From NCBI GenBank assembly GCA_900315205.1, contig OMYF01000019.1, forward strand, positions 1 to 37,054: a stretch of 37,054 bases of DNA, read 5' to 3'. A model generated the notes under the pieces. It had not been told where the DNA came from, ran no database searches, and was given only the letters and a program-made list of their open reading frames with translations. The stretch is from an uncultured Acidaminococcus sp. Its GTDB lineage: Bacteria > Bacillota > Negativicutes > Acidaminococcales > Acidaminococcaceae. A program made the translations under genes and the position numbers. Below are positions 8,710 through 16,946 of this stretch, piece by piece. Positions within the stretch are counted from its first letter, which is position 1. Every line of letters begins with the position of its first letter.

Positions 8710-8738
8710 ATTATAACACTCCGGAGGCGGTAACGCAA
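8710..8738 (-). promoter_or_regulatory. Promoter of the rimP-nusA-infB operon
   Basis: TTGCGT (8733-8738), a 17-nt spacer and a perfect TATAAT (8710-8715) lie 45 nt past the polC stop. The predicted start is near 8703, giving a leader of about 80 nt that contains the hairpin at 8652-8682. No separate strong polC terminator is seen before this promoter. Confidence 0.85.
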
Positions 8739-8783
8739 GGAAAAGCAACCCAAAAGAGGACTTTTTTCCAGTCTCCGGCTCTG

Positions 8784-11700
8784 TCAGAAAAGCTCGATCT
8801 GATCCGTCTCGGGCAGGTCCTTCGTGATGCCCAGATCGGACATGATTTCGACCGCCGTGCTGCTGATCTTGGCCCGGTTCCGCAGATCTTCCTTGGAAAT
8901 GAAGGGCCCTGCCTTACGGGCGGCCACGATGCCTTCCGCCGCCACGCCGCCGATGCCGCCGATTGCGCCAAGGGGCGGCAGCAGCCCTTTCTCCGTCACC
9001 AGGAAACGGTGCGCATCGGATCTGTAAAGGTCCACGTCCTCAAAGACGAAGCCTCTTGCCAGCATCTCCACGGCCAGTTCCATATAGGTCGCCGTATCCT
9101 TGTCGTTGACGGACGCCTTTGTGCCCTGGAGATTCACGTTCTTGATGAACTGCCGCATGTAATTGATGCCTTTGTGGACCTGGACATAATCGAAATGCGG
9201 GGCCCGGATCGTAAAGTAGGCGGAGTAGAATTCTTTGGGATGATGGACCTTGCAGTACGCGATCCGGTAAGCCGACAGGACATAAGCCACCGCGTGGGCT
9301 TTCGGGAACAGATACTGCAGGGTCTGACAGGCTTTGATATAGAATTCCGGAATGTTTGCTGCTTTGAAAGCTTCCAGCTGATCCGGCTTGAATCCTTTCT
9401 TATGGGCCTTGCCCTTCCGGCTCCACTCCATGATGCCGAAAGCCATGCTGGGTTCCATCCCTTTATTGATCAGCCAGTTCATGATATCGTCACGCGTCGA
9501 AATGGTATCTTCCGTCGGCGTCCCGCCGCGGATCAGATCCTGGGCATTGTTCAGCCACACGTCCGTCCCGTGGGAATAGCCGGAAATCCTCAGCAGATCG
9601 GAAAAATTCTTCGGCTTTACATCGGAGATCATCTGCCGGACGAACCGGGTGCCGCATTCCGGCACGCCATAGGTCCCCACTTCGCTGCCGATCTCCTCGG
9701 GCGTGACACCCAGGGATCTGGTGCTCAGGAAAAGTTCCATCGTGTCCGGATCCCCGATGGGGATGTGACGGCAGTAATTTTCGCCAAGCATCTGATCGAG
9801 CATCTTGATGACCGTCGGATCATCGTGGCCGAGGATATCGAGCTTGACGATCCGTTCGTCGATGGAATGGAAATCATAATGCGTCGTGATGGTCCCGACG
9901 GTGGCATCATCGGCCGGATAGGAAACGGGCGTGATGTAATGGACATCCAGATTGCGCGGGATTACGACGATCCCGCCGGGATGCTGGCCCGTCGTCCGCT
10001 TGACTCCCGTCAGTTTCGGGATCAGGCTCTCGATGAAGGCGCTCCGTTTGGCTTCGCCGCGGCTTTCATAATATTTCTTGATATAGCCGTAGGCGGTCTT
10101 GTCCTTGATGGTGCCAAGCGTGCCGGCCCGGAACACATTGTCGCGGCCAAAGAGTTCTTCCGTGTATTTATGAGCCCGGGGCTGATATTCGCCGGAGAAA
10201 TTCAGGTCGATATCAGGGACCTTGTCGCCATGGAAACCCAGGAATACAGCAAACGGGATATTATGGCCGTCCCGGACCATGGGAGTCCCGCATTCGGGGC
10301 AGTTCTTCTCGGGCAGGTCAAAACCGGAACCGACGCTCCCATCCGTAAAGAATTCCGTATGGAAACAGTGGGGGCAGCGGTAGTGCGGCACCAGGGGATT
10401 GACTTCCGTGATGTTCAGCATCGTTGCCACAAAGGACGAACCGACACTGCCCCGGGAACCTACCATATAGCCGTCATCGTTCGATTTTTTGACAAGCAGA
10501 TGGGCGATGTAATAGAGGACGGAGAAGCCGTTGCCGATGATCGACGAAAGTTCGCTCTTCAGCCTGTCTTCCACGATCTTCGGGAGTTTGGGTCCGTACA
10601 GTTCATGAGCCCGGGCATAGGACATGGATTCAACTTTCTGCTCCGCGCCCGGGATGGACGGCGAATACAGCTGATCCCGGTCCGGTACCGGCTTGAAATC
10701 CTCGATGAGGTCACTGATTTTGTTCGTATTGGTAACGACGATCTCGTAGGCCCGTTCCTTTCCCAGATAGGAAAATTCCTGCAGCATCTCTTCGGTGGTA
10801 CGCAGGTACAGGGGCGGCTGTTCCTCATCTGGGAACCCCATGCCGGCCTGGAGGATCTTCCGTGCCAGGCCGTCTTCAGGATTGAGGAAATGGACGTCGC
10901 AGGTGGCGACGGTCAGTTTGCCCAGTTCATCGCCCAGGGACAGGATGGTCCTGTTGATATTTTCCAGATCTTCCAGACTTTTGATCTCCGGATGGGTATC
11001 GTCCCGGAGCAGATACTGGTTGTTCCGCAGAGGCTGGACTTCCAGATAATCGTAAAAAGAAGCCAGCTCAACCAGTTCTTCGTGGGATGCCCCCGCCAGG
11101 ATGGCACGGTAGATTTCCCCGGCCGCACAGGCGGAACCGACGATCAGACCGTCGCGGTACTGATCGATGAGGGCCTTCGTCATGCGGGGCCGCTTGGGCT
11201 TGCCGCCAAAATACTGCAGATGGGACAGGGAGATCAGGCGGTACAGATTGCGCAGTCCCGCAATGTTTTTGGCAAGCAGGATGATATGGTAATTCTTGCG
11301 GTCTTCCAGGCTGTGGGTCAGATAGCCTTCCACGCCGTAAATCAGTTTGATGGGTTTACCCTTCTCGGCCATGACTTTTGCTTCGTCATAGCAGAAGGGG
11401 AAGGCCTGGACGACGCCGTGGTCCGTGATGGCCAGTGCCTTATGCCCCCAGCCCGCCGCCGTATCCACAAGTTCCTTCATGGGCGTCAGTCCGTCCATCT
11501 TGCTCATCTTGGTATGGCAGTGGAGCTCGACCCGCTTTGTTTCAGCACAGTCCATCCGCTTTTCTTTTTGCTCGAGCATGATGCCTTTTACACTGGACAT
11601 GACAAGCTCGGAATTGGCATATTTATCGACGGCCACGTTTCCCTGGATCAGGATCCTGGATCCGACGGGCAGCTTTTTCTGAAGGTCTTCACAGGCCTTT

Positions 11701-12389
11701 TTGTTCTTGATGAGATCATTGCCTTCCCGTTCACCGAAACGCATCTTGACGAGGATGCCATTCGTATCATCTGCCACATAGATGGAGAGGATCACGGCAT
11801 TGGTGCGCAGTTCCCGGATATCATATTTGACAATGGTCCCTTCCACGACGACCCCGTTCTCCTCCTCCACGACTTCATCCATGGTCCGGGGTTTTTTGGT
11901 GATCTTGTGACCGTAGATGACACCGTTTTCCTTAGGTCCCGCCGTTTCGCCGCGCAGGGCCCGGAGTGCATCCTGGTAGGCCCTGCTCTGGAAGACTTCG
12001 TTTTCCGAGGAAGAAACGTCATCATCCCCGTCATCACCGCATTCTTCCTGGGCTTCTGGCACATCCTCGTCGGGCGGCAGTTCCGGCAGGGGCCGCTCCT
12101 CCTCCCAGGGGGGATAAAAAGGCTCCGCATGCTCATTGCTGAAACTGACCCTGGCAACAGCACAGGCAGCGGCAAGTTTTGCACCCACCGCTGCCAGGTT
12201 TTGTTCCTCCAGTGGATTCGTCACTGCATCGAATGCCACTTTCCACGTATTGGCACTGCAGTCGATCTCCACATGGTCCAGGACCAGCCGGTCCAGACAA
12301 TGCTGCTGTTCCGGTGATAATTCTATTGTTTTCATAAAGGACAGGAAGCGATCCTTATTGGGGATCAGTCGATAACACTTTGATTTCAA
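8784..12389 (-). CDS. polC: DNA polymerase III alpha subunit, PolC type, apparently lacking the 3'-5' exonuclease insertion
   Basis: Replicative polymerase of low-GC Gram-positive bacteria. The 1201-residue protein has an N-terminal domain (1-90), an acidic linker (about 92-130) and an OB fold (about 178-272). The PHP domain begins with RVELHCHTKMSKMDG (287-300) and ITDHGVVQAFP. The polymerase part has GSRGSVGSS (644-652), a zinc site (C672, C675, C697, C700) and the catalytic PDIDLNFSGEYQ with D726 and D728. The C-terminal QIELF is a beta-clamp-binding motif. In PolC the exonuclease normally interrupts the PHP domain after the YGIE-type motif. Here YGVEGYLTH (351-359) runs directly into NYHIILLAKN, and no FDxET-type motif is present. 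This agrees with a length about 240 residues below the usual 1,400-plus. The start is TTG, with GGAGG 5 nt upstream. Confidence 0.95.
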   Translation of the reverse strand: MKSKCYRLIPNKDRFLSFMKTIELSPEQQHCLDRLVLDHVEIDCSANTWKVAFDAVTNPLEEQNLAAVGAKLAAACAVARVSFSNEHAEPFYPPWEEERPLPELPPDEDVPEAQEECGDDGDDDVSSSENEVFQSRAYQDALRALRGETAGPKENGVIYGHKITKKPRTMDEVVEEENGVVVEGTIVKYDIRELRTNAVILSIYVADDTNGILVKMRFGEREGNDLIKNKKACEDLQKKLPVGSRILIQGNVAVDKYANSELVMSSVKGIMLEQKEKRMDCAETKRVELHCHTKMSKMDGLTPMKELVDTAAGWGHKALAITDHGVVQAFPFCYDEAKVMAEKGKPIKLIYGVEGYLTHSLEDRKNYHIILLAKNIAGLRNLYRLISLSHLQYFGGKPKRPRMTKALIDQYRDGLIVGSACAAGEIYRAILAGASHEELVELASFYDYLEVQPLRNNQYLLRDDTHPEIKSLEDLENINRTILSLGDELGKLTVATCDVHFLNPEDGLARKILQAGMGFPDEEQPPLYLRTTEEMLQEFSYLGKERAYEIVVTNTNKISDLIEDFKPVPDRDQLYSPSIPGAEQKVESMSYARAHELYGPKLPKIVEDRLKSELSSIIGNGFSVLYYIAHLLVKKSNDDGYMVGSRGSVGSSFVATMLNITEVNPLVPHYRCPHCFHTEFFTDGSVGSGFDLPEKNCPECGTPMVRDGHNIPFAVFLGFHGDKVPDIDLNFSGEYQPRAHKYTEELFGRDNVFRAGTLGTIKDKTAYGYIKKYYESRGEAKRSAFIESLIPKLTGVKRTTGQHPGGIVVIPRNLDVHYITPVSYPADDATVGTITTHYDFHSIDERIVKLDILGHDDPTVIKMLDQMLGENYCRHIPIGDPDTMELFLSTRSLGVTPEEIGSEVGTYGVPECGTRFVRQMISDVKPKNFSDLLRISGYSHGTDVWLNNAQDLIRGGTPTEDTISTRDDIMNWLINKGMEPSMAFGIMEWSRKGKAHKKGFKPDQLEAFKAANIPEFYIKACQTLQYLFPKAHAVAYVLSAYRIAYCKVHHPKEFYSAYFTIRAPHFDYVQVHKGINYMRQFIKNVNLQGTKASVNDKDTATYMELAVEMLARGFVFEDVDLYRSDAHRFLVTEKGLLPPLGAIGGIGGVAAEGIVAARKAGPFISKEDLRNRAKISSTAVEIMSDLGITKDLPETDQIELF

Positions 12390-12400
12390 AGTTCCCTCCC

Positions 12401-13078
12401 CTATTCTTCCAAAATTTCAATCCGCTCCACGGCAGGCTGTTTCTTGATGTTTTCCAGGATCTGGTGAGCATTGTCGAATTTACTGATCCGCAGGCTCAAC
12501 GTCACAGCGATATTGTTCTCCGCGGGGTGGTTCGTGATACCCAGGACACGTACCTTGACATTGAGCCGCCTCATGTATTCGAGGATATTTGCCATATCAT
12601 CGGGGTTGCTCGAGATCAGCATGCGGACCTTCCATTTTACGTTTCTGCCTTCAGGCAGGACTTTCTTTTCCAGTCCGCGGACGAGTTTCAGCGTGACGAA
12701 TGTCAGGACCGTCGCCACGACTCCCAGCGTGTACATCCCGCAGCCGACGGTCAGGCCGATTGCCGAGACGATCCAGAGGCTGGCAGCCGTGGTAAGGCCC
12801 TTGACCGTCATACCTTCATGCAGGATGGTCCCGGCACCGAGGAAGCCGATGCCGCTCACCACCTGGGAAGCAATCCGGGAAGGGTCGCGCGACTGGGTCA
12901 CGCCGTCCGTCCCATAAATCGAGACAATCATCAGGAGCGCCGATCCGGCAGCCACGAGGACATGGGTCCTGAGACCCGCCGGCCGGTCTCCGGCGCTGCG
13001 TTCCAGGCCGATGACGCCGCCCAGCAGCACAGCCAGAAAGATCCGCAGGGTCAGATGCCAGATGAGAACCGGCTCCAT
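12401..13078 (-). CDS. MgtC/SapB-family inner-membrane protein
   Basis: A 225-residue membrane protein with four or five hydrophobic segments in the first 150 residues, in the family pattern. It shows GGVIGLERSAGDRPAGLRTH (the conserved GLER...GLRTH block), VVSGIGFLGAGTIL and TTAASLWIVSAIGLTVGCGMY (quoted in parts). A soluble ACT-like C-terminal domain (about 145-225) follows. Family members include the virulence-linked MgtC, but many are general membrane proteins of unknown activity; magnesium transport should not be assumed. The frame is open 10 codons further upstream, but AGGAGG (13085-13090) sits 6 nt before the ATG at 13078, which fixes the start. It lies between proS and polC, 11 bp before the polC TTG and 52 bp after proS, so it is very probably co-transcribed with them. 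Confidence 0.88.
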   Translation of the reverse strand: MEPVLIWHLTLRIFLAVLLGGVIGLERSAGDRPAGLRTHVLVAAGSALLMIVSIYGTDGVTQSRDPSRIASQVVSGIGFLGAGTILHEGMTVKGLTTAASLWIVSAIGLTVGCGMYTLGVVATVLTFVTLKLVRGLEKKVLPEGRNVKWKVRMLISSNPDDMANILEYMRRLNVKVRVLGITNHPAENNIAVTLSLRISKFDNAHQILENIKKQPAVERIEILEE

Positions 13079-13130
13079 ATCTTCCCTCCTCAGGCTCCGC
13101 GCAGGCATTCCGGCCTGCCCGGACGCACAA

Positions 13131-14846
13131 TCAGAGTGTCTGCTCCAGGATGTCCCTGAGGGCAGTCACATAATCTCCATCAAGGGGTACGTCACTCATC
13201 GCACCCGTACAGCGGACCTTGACTTCCATGGCATTGCGGGCCATGGTCTTCGGTCCGATGACGATGCGTACGGGATAGCCGATCAGATCCGCATCCTTGA
13301 ATTTGACGCCGGCACGCTCATCGCGGTCATCCAGGATGGTATCGATACCATTTGCGTTGAGCGTATGGTAGATTTCCTCAGCTTTCTGTACGCAGGCTCT
13401 GTCCTTCATATTCAGAGGCAGGACGATTACTTCATAGGGAGCAATGCTCCTGGGCATGATCATCCCGTTAGCGTCATGGTACTGTTCCACCACGGCCGCA
13501 AGCGTGCGGCCCACACCGATGCCGTAGCAGCCCATGTACATGGGTTTTTCCGCACCATTGACGTCCAGATAGTTGGCACCCAGAGCCGCGGAATATTTGG
13601 TATACAGTTTGAAGACCTGGCCGACTTCGATGCCGCGGGCTTCTTTCAGATGGCCTTCACAGTGAGGGCATTTGTCGCCGGCTACAGCCGTACGGATATC
13701 CAGGACTTTCGTACAGACAAAATCGCGGGACGGCTCGGCGTTCACATAGTGGACATCCTTAGCATTGGCTCCGCAGCACACATTGTGCATGTTCATGACC
13801 GTCGAATCGATGAGGATCGTGCATTTCTTCGTATCGAGGCCGATGGGGCCCATGAATCCGGGCACCGTGCCGGCCTCACGGATCATATCATCCGGAGCCA
13901 TCGCCACTTCGTTGGCACCGATGGCATTGGCAACCTTGATTTCATTGACTTCGTGGTCGCCACGTACAAAGCACAGGACGAGGCCGCCCAGCTCGGACGT
14001 GAAAGCCACGGCCTTGACGCTCTTTGTGATGGGTGCCTTGAGGAAGCTGCAGACAGCTTCGATCGTATTGCAGCCCGGAGTACTGCGCTTTTCCAGAGGC
14101 AGCGGCGCCTCTTCCGGAGCCGCAAGGGGTGCGCATTCGGCTTTTTCCACATCGGCTGCGTATTCACAGGTATCGCAGTAGACGATGCCCGCTTCCCCGC
14201 TGTCGGCGATCCCCATGAATTCATGGGAGCCGTTGCCGCCGATCGCTCCAGGGTCCGCTTCCACAGGACGGTACTTCAGTCCGCAGCGGTCAAAGATGCG
14301 GGAATAGGCATCATACATCTTTTTATAGGACACATCGAGGCCGGCATCATCGGCATCGAAGGAGTACGCATCCTTCATGATGAACTCCCGGCTCCGCATC
14401 AGGCCGAAACGGGGACGCTTCTCGTCCCGGAACTTGCTCTGGATCTGATAGAGGTTCGTCGGCAGCTGCCGATAGGAGTGGAGCTCATTCTTGACGAGTG
14501 TCGTGATCATCTCTTCATGCGTCGGTCCCAGGCAGAACTCCCGGCCGTGCCGGTCACGCAGACGGAACATTTCCTCACCGTATACATCCCAGCGGCCGCT
14601 TTCCTTCCAGATTTCGGAAGGCTGCACGATGGGCATCATGATTTCCTGGGCCCCGGTACGGTCCATTTCCTCCCGGATGATCTGTTCGATTTTCCTGATG
14701 CTCCTCCAGGCCAGGGGCAGGTACGAATACAGACCGCCTGCCAGCTTCCGGATATAACCGGCGCGCAGCATCAGTTTATGGCTTTCGAGGACCGCCTCAG
14801 CCGGTACCTCACGAAGGGTCGGTGCATACAGTTTGGAAACGCGCAT
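13131..14846 (-). CDS. proS: Prolyl-tRNA synthetase (bacterial type with editing domain)
   Basis: Class II aminoacyl-tRNA synthetase that charges tRNA-Pro and can clear mischarged alanine. The 571-residue length is typical of the bacterial type. Motif 1 lies in KLMLRAGYIRKLAGGLYSYL and motif 2 in FCLGPTHEEMITTLVKNEL (about 106-124). The FRDEKRPRFGLMRSREFIMKD region follows (quoted in pieces elsewhere). An INS editing insertion occupies about residues 225-400. Motif 3 is GCYGIGVGRTLAAVVEQ (about 440-456), with an anticodon-binding domain at the C-terminus. The ATG overlaps the ispG stop by one base (TAATG). No T-box leader is visible because the gene sits inside an operon. Confidence 0.97.
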   Translation of the reverse strand: MRVSKLYAPTLREVPAEAVLESHKLMLRAGYIRKLAGGLYSYLPLAWRSIRKIEQIIREEMDRTGAQEIMMPIVQPSEIWKESGRWDVYGEEMFRLRDRHGREFCLGPTHEEMITTLVKNELHSYRQLPTNLYQIQSKFRDEKRPRFGLMRSREFIMKDAYSFDADDAGLDVSYKKMYDAYSRIFDRCGLKYRPVEADPGAIGGNGSHEFMGIADSGEAGIVYCDTCEYAADVEKAECAPLAAPEEAPLPLEKRSTPGCNTIEAVCSFLKAPITKSVKAVAFTSELGGLVLCFVRGDHEVNEIKVANAIGANEVAMAPDDMIREAGTVPGFMGPIGLDTKKCTILIDSTVMNMHNVCCGANAKDVHYVNAEPSRDFVCTKVLDIRTAVAGDKCPHCEGHLKEARGIEVGQVFKLYTKYSAALGANYLDVNGAEKPMYMGCYGIGVGRTLAAVVEQYHDANGMIMPRSIAPYEVIVLPLNMKDRACVQKAEEIYHTLNANGIDTILDDRDERAGVKFKDADLIGYPVRIVIGPKTMARNAMEVKVRCTGAMSDVPLDGDYVTALRDILEQTL

Positions 14847-15916
14847 TACTTTGACTTCCTTTCGACAAGAATTTTTTGGATTTCTGCAAACAGCTGGGGC
14901 ACAAGCTCGGCCTCGGGGACTTTCCGCAGGATCTTCCCCCGGCGGAAGAGGAGTCCTTCCCCTTTCCCGCCGGCAATGCCCACATCAGCTTCCCGGGCTT
15001 CCCCCGGACCATTGACGACACAGCCCATGACGGCGACTGTGATCGGCTCCCGGATGGAAGCCAGGTTCTTTTCCACTTCCGCCGCCATCGCGGCAAGGTT
15101 GACGCTCGTACGGCCGCAGGTCGGGCAGGATACGAGTGTGGGGCCATAGCTGCGCAGGCCCAGCGCTTTTTCGATTTCATAGGCCGTCGTGACCTCGGGC
15201 CGCGGATCCCCGGTCAGGGAAATGCGGACCGTATCCCCGATGCCTTCCGCCAGCAGGGTGCCGATGCCCACGGCGGATTTGATGATCCCCGTGTGGACCG
15301 TTCCTGCCTCGGTGATGCCCAGATGCAGCGGGTAATCGCACTCACCCGCCAGCAGCCGGTAAGCATCCACAGTCATGGGTACGTCGTGCGCCTTCAGGGA
15401 AATAACGATATCATTATAATCCATTTCTTCCAAAATATGAATATGGCGCCAGGCTGCCTCCACCATGCCCTGCGGTGTGGGGTGCCCGTCCCGCCGGAGG
15501 ATGTCCTGCGGCAGGGAGCCTGCATTGACGCCGATCCGGATGGGGATATGACGCTCCCGGGCAGCGCTCACGACAGCTCTGACGGGCTCCGGTCCGCCGA
15601 TGTTGCCGGGGTTGAGGCGCAGTGCGTCCACACCGGAGGCAATGGCGGCAAGGGCCAGTCTGTAGTCGAAATGGATATCGGCCACCAGAGGGATGCGGAT
15701 CCGTGCCCTGATGGACCGCAGGGCTTCCGCAGCCTCCATGGTCGGGACAGCGCAGCGGATGATCTCACAGCCCAGATCCGTCAGTTCATCGATCTGCCGG
15801 ACTGTCGCTTCCACATCCTCGGTCTTCGTATTGGTCATGGACTGGATGGCTACCGGATTACTGCCGCCAATTGCAACAGACCCGATCCGGACGACCCGGG
15901 ATTTTCGTCTTTCCAT
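14846..15916 (-). CDS. ispG: 4-hydroxy-3-methylbut-2-enyl-diphosphate synthase (IspG/GcpE)
   Basis: Iron-sulfur enzyme of the MEP isoprenoid pathway that reduces MEcPP to HMBPP, drawing electrons from ferredoxin or flavodoxin. The 356-residue protein has the TIM-barrel start VRIGSVAIGGSNPVAIQSMT, the repeated ADIHFDYRLALAA and LRLNPGNIGG motifs, and the 4Fe-4S ligands in CPTCGRTS (about residues 263-270) and CVVNGPGEA (about 298-306). AGGAGG lies 8 nt upstream of the ATG. It follows rseP and dxr, so two MEP-pathway steps share this operon. The small ferredoxin upstream at 19833 is a plausible, unproven electron donor. Confidence 0.97.
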   Translation of the reverse strand: MERRKSRVVRIGSVAIGGSNPVAIQSMTNTKTEDVEATVRQIDELTDLGCEIIRCAVPTMEAAEALRSIRARIRIPLVADIHFDYRLALAAIASGVDALRLNPGNIGGPEPVRAVVSAARERHIPIRIGVNAGSLPQDILRRDGHPTPQGMVEAAWRHIHILEEMDYNDIVISLKAHDVPMTVDAYRLLAGECDYPLHLGITEAGTVHTGIIKSAVGIGTLLAEGIGDTVRISLTGDPRPEVTTAYEIEKALGLRSYGPTLVSCPTCGRTSVNLAAMAAEVEKNLASIREPITVAVMGCVVNGPGEAREADVGIAGGKGEGLLFRRGKILRKVPEAELVPQLFAEIQKILVERKSK

Positions 15917-15928
15917 GCAAAAGACCTC

Positions 15929-16945
15929 CTATCGCATAATATCATGGATGGTGGCATAGAGCGTCAGCGCCAGGATAAAAGCGACGCCGACTGCCTGGAT
16001 GCCCATTTTCATCCTGGGTTTGAGTGTATGCCCCAAAAGGCCTTCCGCGACGAGGATCAGGAACTGACCGCCGTCAAGGGCGGGCACGGGGAGCAGATTC
16101 AGGATGGCGAGGTTCAGGGACAGGAAGGCAATGAAGCTCATCAGCGATGCCATGCCCTCCTCGGCGACACTGCCCGCCATCTGGGCAACGCCAATCGGTC
16201 CGGTCAGTTCTGCAGAAGCCTTGCGGGTCACGATCTGACGCAGGCCGTCCAGCATACCGACGGTGATGCGTTTTTCCGCCATGGCCGCATACTTCAGGCT
16301 GTCGCCCAGGCCGAGTTCTTTCTTCTCAAAGCGCGGCGAAACGCCGATCATGTACCGCTTCGCTTCCGGGATGAAACGGGGCACTACTTCTTTTGTCAGT
16401 TCCCTGTCACCGCGGCGGATGACAACGGTCACACGTTTTCCCTGTCCCTTATCAATGACGCTGCGGATATCGTTCCATTCCTTCAGCTCTGTGCCGCCGA
16501 TGGAAAGGATCCGGTCCCCTTCGAGGAGGCCTGCCTCCGCAGCCGGCTGTCCTGCAGAGATCCTGCCCAGGACAGGTTCATTGACCGGCACATCCATGCC
16601 GGTCACAAAAAAAAGTCCAAAAAAAATCACGAAAGAAAGGACGAAATTCATGGTCACGCCTGCCAGGATGACGAGCATCCGGGCCCAGATCGGTTTTGTG
16701 GCAAACCCGTCCGGTGTGTCCTCTTCCCCGGGCTCCATCCCGGCAATGCGGTTGTACCCGCCCATGGGGATGAGCCGGAGACTGTATTTCGTTCCCTTGT
16801 CTTCGGTCTGATACAGACGCGGGCCAAAGCCGATGGCAAATTCTTCCACTTTCATTCCCACGGCCTTGGCCATCAGGAAATGGCCAAGTTCGTGGACGGA
16901 GATAAGCACACCGAAAACGATGATGCCCGCCAGCAATGCAGTCAC
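15929..16945 (-). CDS. rseP: RseP-type site-2 protease (M50, regulated intramembrane proteolysis)
   Basis: Zinc metalloprotease embedded in the membrane that cleaves anti-sigma factors and signal-peptide remnants. The 338-residue protein has the zinc motif HELGH (18-22) in the first transmembrane helix, then GFGPRLYQTEDKGTKYSLRLIP, a central PDZ domain (about 120-200) and the third zinc-ligand motif NLLPVPALDGGQ near residue 290. A C-terminal helix follows. An upstream TTG would add 9 residues and overlap dxr. GTG at 16945 is chosen because GGAGG (16955-16959) precedes it by 9 nt and the new N-terminus matches the family. It starts just past the dxr stop. Confidence 0.95.
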   Translation of the reverse strand: MTALLAGIIVFGVLISVHELGHFLMAKAVGMKVEEFAIGFGPRLYQTEDKGTKYSLRLIPMGGYNRIAGMEPGEEDTPDGFATKPIWARMLVILAGVTMNFVLSFVIFFGLFFVTGMDVPVNEPVLGRISAGQPAAEAGLLEGDRILSIGGTELKEWNDIRSVIDKGQGKRVTVVIRRGDRELTKEVVPRFIPEAKRYMIGVSPRFEKKELGLGDSLKYAAMAEKRITVGMLDGLRQIVTRKASAELTGPIGVAQMAGSVAEEGMASLMSFIAFLSLNLAILNLLPVPALDGGQFLILVAEGLLGHTLKPRMKMGIQAVGVAFILALTLYATIHDIMR

Positions 16946-16946
16946 T

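Noticed and set aside
9009..12317. Plus-strand open frame of about 1,100 codons opposite polC
   Set aside because: It is the complement of a clear PolC gene, has no SD or recognisable motif, and reflects the GC-rich codon usage of polC.
13131..14846. T-box leader for proS
   Set aside because: proS overlaps ispG by one base, so there is no leader; no specifier or T-box sequence is present.
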